A stretch of DNA of 64,000 nt from Aplectana chamaeleonis (Eukaryota > Nematoda > Chromadorea > Rhabditida > Cosmocercidae), in contig JAPDOI010000039.1 in NCBI GenBank assembly GCA_029168955.1, positions 682,001 to 746,000 of the forward strand, written 5' to 3'. Made by a program: the position numbers and the translations under genes. This document shows, in pieces, positions 57,113 to 64,000 of this stretch. The first letter of the stretch is position 1. Each line of letters opens with the position of its first letter. The notes beneath the pieces were generated by a model that was not told the origin of the DNA, did no database searches, and saw only the letters and a program-made list of their open reading frames with translations.

Positions 57113-57655
57113 TTAAAGGCAGTGGTCGCGCTCAAATATGCTCGTCTTCTTTTCCTCTCTAAACTCTTTTCTGGGTATAGAGTAGTAGAACCTATGAGAA
57201 AAAATCGCGAAAAACGCTGTTCTGGGCCAAATTTGAAGCCTGAACTTTCTTGTCTTTTGATGGTGGACGAGCATACCCCACATCATCGGCATCGATGATC
57301 TCTAATATCAAGAACATCAGCTGGCTTGAAATCAAATTTCAATCAATGAACCTCCAGATTTATGTACACATCTAGTCAAAAACATTGACTTGAGTGCTTT
57401 CTTTCATTGCTCAACTGTTTTTACTAGGTAAATTTGCAATTATTTCTTCCTCTGAGTGTCGATGATTTTTGACTGCTTGGCATGAGACTGTGATCTTTCT
57501 GTGCAGCGTGCACGAACTGGAAATTTAGGGTCTTAATAACTCTAATTCTAGCCCGCTTTTCACTGCGCTAGCTTCATAGTTTTTGAGCTGTTTTTGATCT
57601 AAGCTGATTTTTGTATTTTTTCGATAACGTTTTTCATCGTGACCACTGCCTTTGA
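57113..57655 (+). mobile_element. TTAA-type small element, family B
   Basis: Left border TTAA with AGGCAGTGGTCGCGC; right border ACCACTGCCTTTGA (TTAA decayed to TTGA). The interior matches the copy at 50253 closely. Confidence 0.86.
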
Positions 57656-57965
57656 TCAACTCCACTCGATGCCTTCAAATTAACTTCAACTGCGATTCGC
57701 TAACATTTACCTCGTAGGAGTAACGGACTCCCCGCAGCCGTCAATTTAACAACCTTTTGTGCAATCGCAACTACAGAAGAGATGTCAAATCGCAGACCGA
57801 CAATTGCACGTTCTCGTGAATTTCGACGTGATTCTTCTGCGAAACCTATTCAATTGGCCCTGAGTCTTCCAGGGAACCAATGATGCGCAGTTTTGATGCT
57901 GACTCATGTATGTACTTTTGAGCTCTTTCCTTAGTTGTCAGACAGAAATTTTGGTAATTTACTCA
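57656..57965. other. Unassigned sequence
   Basis: About 310 bp; nothing recognised. Confidence 0.4.
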
Positions 57966-58670
57966 TCGTTTGTTTTGTTTTGTTTTGTTTATTACGTCAC
58001 TTGAGGCAAACGTCATATACACATAAACTTACACACAAACACACATAAATAAGAACACACATAAATAAGACAAATAAGACTAAAAAGAGTACAATAAGAG
58101 CCATAAACGAATAGTTGTAATGATGAATGATGATTTCCAAGACATGAAAGGGAAAGGAGGAAAAGTATACGGCATACTACGTCTTCAATAACTTGGCGGC
58201 GAATTTGGGTTTAAAACGTTTGAGTGTGAGCGGCGATGTCTCACGTTTTGCGTGCTTCAAGTATATCGAGCCTGCGCGGTTCGTAAAGAATCTAGATCGC
58301 AAAGAGTTTCTGGCCCTGTGAAATGTTATCTTATTTCTCCCACCGCGAGTGATCGATGGAAGCCAGGTGAAAAAGCTGTTCACTTTCACCTTAATTACAC
58401 CATTGAGAATCTTGGGCACCATGCATACGTCAAACATTGCCCGTCGGGTTTCTAATGAAGGAATGCCAAGACAAACATTCCTCCTCTGCGCACTAGGCGT
58501 TGTAGAGTAAGTCGCCATTCCAGTCCTAATAAAGATCTTCCGAGAGAAATTATTTTGTATTTTCTCTAGAAGCTCTATATATTTCTTCTGAGACGGATTG
58601 AAAGCCGAGGTTCCCGACTCAACTAGCGGTCGAATGTAGGTGGAAAAATCGATATTGCATCCTGAAGTAT
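57966..58670 (-). mobile_element. 5'-truncated LINE, 3' end with AAACA-type tail
   Basis: Minus-strand remnant of a non-LTR retrotransposon: the last part of the reverse transcriptase ORF, a stop at 58177, about 200 bp of 3' UTR, and a tail of repeated AAAAC (57966-57990). 5' truncation is usual for LINE copies. Confidence 0.75.
58177..58670 (-). pseudogene. LINE reverse transcriptase C-terminal fragment
   Basis: About 160 codons, open to the stop. The phrases TYIRPLVESGTSAFNP, LEKIQNNFSRK, LGIPSLETRRAMFD and KILNGVI follow the C-terminal, post-catalytic order of CR1/jockey-type reverse transcriptases (the region where such proteins read YxRPxLEY, then NP, IExVQ and LxxLxxRR). The catalytic YADD region is missing, so it is not functional. 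It differs from the RTE at 29.4-32.3 kb. Confidence 0.72.
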
Positions 58671-59699
58671 TCCTAGGAACAGTTCAAATCGTTCTGGCAG
58701 AATGGGGCGCATGTGATTTGTACGCGAAGTATCGGACGAAATATTTGAGGAGCAGCAACTATACTGAATACCGTCCTTATCAGAATGGTTTTCTGCAACT
58801 GAGGACTGGAACTTAGTTTTCATAAGGGCAGCCAAGTTAGTGAAAATAGTTCATCTTGCGAAGCTCTATTGATTCTGGCAGTTCGCTAGCAGCCAGCTGT
58901 CGATGGAGTACTCTTGTTGAGGCAAGAGTAGCGGATACCCCACATCTTCAGCCGGGTATTGGATACTCCCACATATACCCCAAAAATTGGGGTTTAAGTC
59001 TTGATGAATAGCGGGAATTTACTCCGTGGAGTGAATTTTACTCTAAAACTGCGGTGTTATCGTTGATAACTCCGGCCCAGGAATGTCCCCGGGGAACACC
59101 TCTGCGGACTCGGGAATACACAGGATGTATTGAAAAAAAAAACGCGGCGTCAATTTGGTGACGAAAAAAAAAACGTCAATTTGGTTCGGTTGCACCGCGG
59201 TGTGAAACCGTCTGAATGGCGAAGGGAATGCTTGGCGGTAGAGTGTCGTTTGCACGCCGGGGCGATGTCGGTGGCCCCGCGGAGTGTCCTTGCGGTGCTA
59301 CCGACATTCACCTGCCGTGCAACCGTTCCCGGGTCTGAGAACTTCCGCTCATTTAAGCTTATCGTTTGTTGATAAACCAATTTCTTTTCTCATTTGATGC
59401 AAAATGGCAAGGCCGGCCTCTTTTGGCGAAAATCGAGGCATTTGATCTTCCATGTCTTCACAACAATGCGTTGGTGACCCAGCAAACCCTTTCTACGTTC
59501 TCAGGCGGGCCGAACCAATGATTCAGACCCAAACAATGGTGAGTGGTTTTCAGCGCGTATGATGCATCTAACTAGGGTTTGCCTCACATTTCCAGTGAGT
59601 TTTTATAAAACCATGTGTTGATAGTTGTAGGTATAGGACACAGCATTGATAATCCGTTTTCCAAATCCCCTAAGTGCCTCAGAGATTTACAGGAGATTT
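58671..59699. other. Unassigned sequence
   Basis: About 1 kb with GC-rich patches at 59080-59340. Overlapping open frames on both strands at 59130-59380 carry no motif. Confidence 0.4.
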
Positions 59700-60160
59700 C
59701 CAAAAGTGGACAACTTCATAGCCTTGCGTAGATAAAAGGGGTACACGATTGACAATTTTCAGGATGTTCAAAAAAATTGTCTCGGATTGGGCTGAAAACT
59801 TGTTGTAAAGGTTGTTTTGGGTGCTGATCAGGAATCTGAGGCACATTCGTCAATATTTGAAAAATTCCATCTGATTTGGTCTGAAACTTCAAAATGGGGA
59901 AAATTTTGCTGGGAAAACGCCACTTTGGACGATTTCGAGAATGAAGCGCCTCAAAAGTTGTACATAGAGGGTATTCGGCCTGGCTAACACGAATCTGCAA
60001 TCCGTTTATCGATTTTCGACAGATCACGGTAGATTACGGTGGGTGTACTGTAGCTCGGTCAAAGTCTCAGATTTGACTCAAATTTCACTGTGAGTGTTAT
60101 TTGGGACGCTGAACACGAACTTGAGGTCCATTTTCCGATTTCTAAAATTTTAAGATAAGT
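59700..60160. repeat. Dispersed repeat related to 35494-36250
   Basis: Shares TTTCGACAGATCACGGTAGA and following phrases (GGTGGGT, GGTCAAAGTCTCAGA) with the interior of the element at 35494, but the inverted ends were not found. Confidence 0.6.
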
Positions 60161-61097
60161 GAAGCCAATTAAAAGGCAATTTGCCTACCGTAACCCTTAG
60201 TCAGGCGAGGAATAGACCCCAGGGGCCGTAGGCATACCTCTCCCCGAGCGTCCCCGCGAGGGGATGGGGACGAACCGAGTCATTCCCGGCATGCACATCT
60301 CTCCCAGCGATCTTTGGGGGACGGGCTCCGCCCGCATTTTGCGGGAATGGCGTTCCCCTACGAATTTGCTCGGGGACGATGGGATTAGAGCGCTGTTATG
60401 GAATGGGGCACGTTATTCCACCATAGTAAATATTTATTTTGATGGAAATTCGACAGTTGTCGGACATTAGCCTACTCTATGTTAGTCAACAGCGTCAGGT
60501 AACATTTCAGGGGCGGTGTCACTAAAGATGCACGCATGTCTTGTATACACATTTGTTATACAGAAATTAATTGCGGAAAAAATTCAGAATTTGGCAAAGC
60601 TCGTCACAGTTCTGATAGGTGTTTGAATTGGAGGCTACTCTACTTTCTGTTCATTGAAATAGTTTTTTTTTTCGTTACGCTCACTTCACATTATTTCTGC
60701 ATTATTACCTTGCAATTGCTCGATGCAAAGAAAGGATTTGTAAAAAAATATCACGCAGTTGTATGAATGACGCAGAAGGCGCAGACACCTATCTCGTGGT
60801 GTATGGTAATACAATCTGATCATTCAGTGTTTCAAGTTAGAATCAGTCTTACCAGTACTGTTTCGCAACCATACATAACATATTTTACCACATCTTAGAT
60901 CCTCCGAAAAGCTTTCGCCGGCCATGCCTAGCTCATTAATGAATATACATATGCAAGTAACGGATACGAGTTGTACACTACCGCGCTCCAGTAACAACCG
61001 TCTCGCAGCCTGCGCCCTCCTCATTTTCACCGTGCGTCCTCTGCGTCCCTGCCCCTTTGTCATCCCCGGGGAATGAGCATGGTATGTGCATACGGTC
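60161..61097. other. Unassigned sequence
   Basis: Contains CCCCGAGCGTCCCCGCGAGG at about 60242, a phrase repeated in the hairpin at 61098. No gene recognised. Confidence 0.4.
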
Positions 61098-61165
61098 CGT
61101 CTCCGAGCGTCCCCACGCGGGGATCGTCCCCTTGCGGGGACGCTCGGGGACGGATCCCCCCCGGG
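61098..61165. repeat. GC-rich hairpin with nested repeats
   Basis: GTCCGTCTCCGAGCGTCCCC and its near-complement GGGGACGCTCGGGGACGGAT flank a small inner palindrome. Related phrases occur at 60242 and 59085, suggesting a small dispersed GC-rich family. Confidence 0.7.
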
Positions 61166-62813
61166 GAGAGGTTTGCATACGGCCCCAGATTCATGTTCAG
61201 TGCCCAAAATAACCTCCAGATGCAAGTTTTGAGCCCCCCTTTATATTTTTTTGGAGCAATGAAAATGCCATTTTTTGGAATCCCCACAGCCATTTAGGGA
61301 TTTTCAAGCACACATTATTCATGTACTGTCACGGACCTACAGCAACGGCAACATGGTTTTTCAAATCTCCACGGAAAGTTCAAAGCAGTCCCTAGTAAGG
61401 CACAGACTCAGCCCGAAGTTTCAAGGCAGGTTTACGGCTCCGCAAACCTTACCCATAACTCTTTTTCTCCACGCTGCGAGTGTACTACTGAGTGGTTGGT
61501 GAGAGGATCACAGCAGGTTGTCGGTGCCAAAATCTCTTTCTGTGTATCTTTCTAAAAGTTGTCAGTGGTTCCTCCAAATTTGTCTAGAAATGCACAAGCG
61601 GCGCCCAAGTTAATGACCGTTGTAACCGGCCACCTGGGAGCAGTGAGCGTTCTTTTGCGACGTGGCTGACTGCAAGAAACGGATGGTGACTTCGCTCACC
61701 GCCGCAGAGGAAAGAGAAATAGCGCGCGGAGCCAAGAGGAGCTGGGTCGATACCGCGGTCATGGGGTCGAGCACGTCTAATGGTGCTGACTTTCTGAAGC
61801 AAGTGCGCTCGAAGAAAGGGCAGTGGAGCGCTTGCGAACCGACCAGTCCGCTGTCCACTTATCACCCCATCACAGCAGGGCGGCCATTCTGGCTGTCTAG
61901 GGGGCCAAGGAAGGACCCGCCGGCTGATAGCCATTCAGCTCCGCTGCCAGCTGATTGGAATGACAGGCGAAACGTTCGAATGTTCAATTGATGATTCAAT
62001 GATTACTGGCAAAGATTAGGTGAAGATTTACTTCGAACTGAACGTAGCTGTCACGAATACGCCTCCTTTATAGATTTCACAAGCTTTACTCCTATTCTGA
62101 GCTCAACTTGAATTTCCTAGAAGCTGTGATGGCCATATTCAACGAATTTCGGATTTTTTTCAATAATCTCTCACTGCAAGTAAAATAAGATTCGCTCAGA
62201 TAGCCATGTAATTAGGGAAAATCTTGAAAGACCCGCGGCGTTTCGGGAAACGTCCCACTAGAAGTTGTGAAGGACGGATAGAGGAACAAACATGTATGCT
62301 GCAAATCTCCAACGGACCATTCCGTAGGTAAAAAAAAACGAAAAACGACAAAAAAAGGTGCAGATTCTCTCCAAGTGGCTCCCATGGCTGCATTTCTTAT
62401 TTTCTTCGAGCCAAAATTGGCTGTTGTGTGCAGCTAACAGCCTTGCTTTGAAAAACACACTACCTGAGAAAATCTGGAAATTTTTTTTTCGAGTTTTTTC
62501 ATCATGTGATGGGTATGATGCCGAGAATATTTAAAATAAAATTTCGATTGAAGTATGTTTAGTAGTTTCGGATGAACGGAAGACAGGCACGTAAGTCAAC
62601 CGAGTGTCGCCTCCTGAATATGAAATATAGGGCTATTATAATGGCCTTTGAAAGAAAGGGATCCCTCACCTTGCCCATAATTGCCATTTTTTTACATTTT
62701 GTTTGTATGCATACGAGTGTTCTGATCCTCAAAAATCCTGCATAGAGCGGAATTAATTCAGAAAGAGATAACAGTGACTATATAATACTTCATCATCAAC
62801 CGAAAAAGCATGC
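61166..62813. other. Unassigned sequence
   Basis: A 109-codon plus-strand frame (61662-61991), opposed by 82-116-codon frames on the other strand, lies in a GC-rich patch. I see no domain or splice support and do not call it a gene. Confidence 0.4.
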
Positions 62814-62904
62814 GGCTGTGACTGCGTTCAATGAAGCAACCGAAGCAGAAGCGTTACCAGCGCCTCTGCCTCGGTTGCTTCATAGAACGCAATCACACCT
62901 GCTA
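62814..62904. repeat. 91-nt hairpin, miRNA-precursor-like size
   Basis: Arms of about 36 nt (GTGACTGCGTTCAATGAAGC and complement, continuing through AACCGAAGCAGA) with a loop of about 15 nt and a few mismatches. The size suits a small-RNA precursor or a tiny foldback element; the sequence alone cannot decide. Confidence 0.7.
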
Positions 62905-63142
62905 GCTTTTCCTGTTGAAAGTGAAGTATTATTACTATCCCATTTTGAATTTATTTTGTTAATTCGAAACGATATTCACCCATTTTCTACCATAAGAAGG
63001 CGCATGTCAATGATTGAGCTTACTGGCTAGGTAAGCACAAAAAAAAACATAAATGTTCAAAAAGAAATACAAAATAAATCGGAGTGTGAAAAAGAGGCTC
63101 ATTAGGTTAACGAACAGACGGAGGAAAGTCGAACAGAGTAGA

Positions 63143-63228
63143 TATCGCATAGCTGGATTCGAACCCGTGATACCGCCCCAATCTCGCTGCCTCGTAGTCC
63201 ACTTCGTTATCCTATCGGCCATCGCTGC
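63143..63228 (-). other. tRNA-like sequence
   Basis: Minus strand: TGGCCGATAGGATAACG (A-box-like) and a perfect B-box GGTTCGAATCC at tRNA spacing. Acceptor and T-stem pairing is poor, so it is probably a tRNA-derived repeat or pseudogene. Confidence 0.6.
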
Positions 63229-64000
63229 TGATAACGCTGTGCTGCTTTAGTTGATTGAAGAGAAAAGTGCAAATTATGCAATGATCTAGTAAACGGCTCA
63301 TATCTCAAATGAGCAGAAATTGAGGCGCCAAACTTTTTTTGGGCTAATTTCGTCGCAACCTTAAGCGTATTTAGCAGTTATTATCAGTCCATTTGCTTTG
63401 ACAGGAATTTCAGTGAGGTTTATCCACTTTTTGTAAATTTTTGACCAACCGGAAACTCCGTTGAGAAAACCCTGCATACATTTTTGTTACTTAATTCTTC
63501 CCTCGCAACATTCACTGGGACTTTTTCCGGAACGTCGCGTGGTCTGAAAGCCAGTCCATAGTGAGAACGATGGCTGCGAAATGGTTTCGTTTTCGAGAGA
63601 ATGCATAAAACTTACGTGATCCGCGTGTACTAGTTACTAAATTCTGTATAATTGTTCATCTGAGTGCGATTTTTGTCTAAACTTCGTTTTGCTCTACTAG
63701 GAACAATTCCACTGCTTTCTACATACGTGGACTGGGAAACGTAAAACAGTCTGAGGAAAAGTAAGTCCATAATGAAAAAAAAATCCTTCGAACTCTTTGG
63801 TTTACCTTGTGAAGGAAAAACACAAGGTTGCCTCCTCGACAATCACTTTGCCTCCTTGACATTGCAAAGTGTTGCGTATCGTGGTATCGGTGATAAGACT
63901 ACCTAACAAGACTTCTTACTTAATAATCTCCAAGTTCGACTCTCGATAAACCTCGGCATCAGAACAATGTGTAGTCAATAAAGTCATCCTACCACCTCGT
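63229..64000. other. Unassigned sequence at the right edge
   Basis: About 770 bp; no gene, repeat or Cys-module exon recognised. Confidence 0.4.

Noticed and set aside
61662..61991. 109-codon plus-strand open frame
   Set aside because: GC-rich patch open on both strands, no motif, no splice or start context; more likely a repeat remnant.

Overview
The window looks like a piece of a nematode genome. Genes are sparse, introns are very long, and 3' splice sites are of the TTTCAG type. The transposon mix (an RTE-type retrotransposon, Tc1/mariner remnants, a foldback element and many small TTAA-flanked inverted-repeat elements) resembles that of strongylid (hookworm-like) worms. That placement is inference; no marker gene fixes the species.

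Only one host gene could be assembled. It lies on the minus strand and crosses most of the window, from 54169 down to 10338. I found 13 short exons (61-152 nt, 1212 nt in all, about 403 codons) that join in one open frame at every junction. They encode a protein made almost entirely of about 15 small four-cysteine modules (Cx3-4C-x5-C-x3-10-C, often with a Gly before the third Cys), roughly one residue in seven being Cys. Neither the first exon (signal peptide) nor the stop codon is in the window. Four consecutive exons (143, 61, 80 and 86 nt) occur twice in the same order, with the same lengths, phases and protein pattern: 53012-53154, 43073-43133, 42877-42956, 32500-32585, and again 25543-25685, 17973-18033, 17678-17757, 10461-10546. 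This is an internal exon-block duplication whose introns later filled with transposons.

Layout from left to right. 1-5521 is a 42-bp-unit satellite with a higher-order repeat of about 1335 bp. 5.6-10.3 kb holds small TTAA elements, a tRNA-like sequence and a 1.59-kb Tc4-shaped foldback element. 10.3-28 kb carries the second exon block, with introns containing a decayed mariner transposon that was itself hit by at least three later insertions. 29.1-32.35 kb is a nearly full-length RTE retrotransposon with one frameshift, sitting in an intron. 32.5-43.1 kb is intron plus exons of the first block. 43.4-52.5 kb is one intron with a large inverted pair (46.6-47.5 and 50.9-51.8 kb), a second decayed mariner and several small elements. 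53.0-54.2 kb is a tight cluster of four exons. 55-64 kb is mostly unassigned sequence with a 5'-truncated LINE, two repeat elements, hairpins and a tRNA-like sequence.

The TTAA elements form five interior families sharing ends of the type TTAAAGGCA. One of them interrupts the mariner reading frame, so its empty site can be read directly, and that site contains a single TTAA. Several long, almost perfect hairpins (arms of 50-102 bp) are not explained by any transposon family I recognise.
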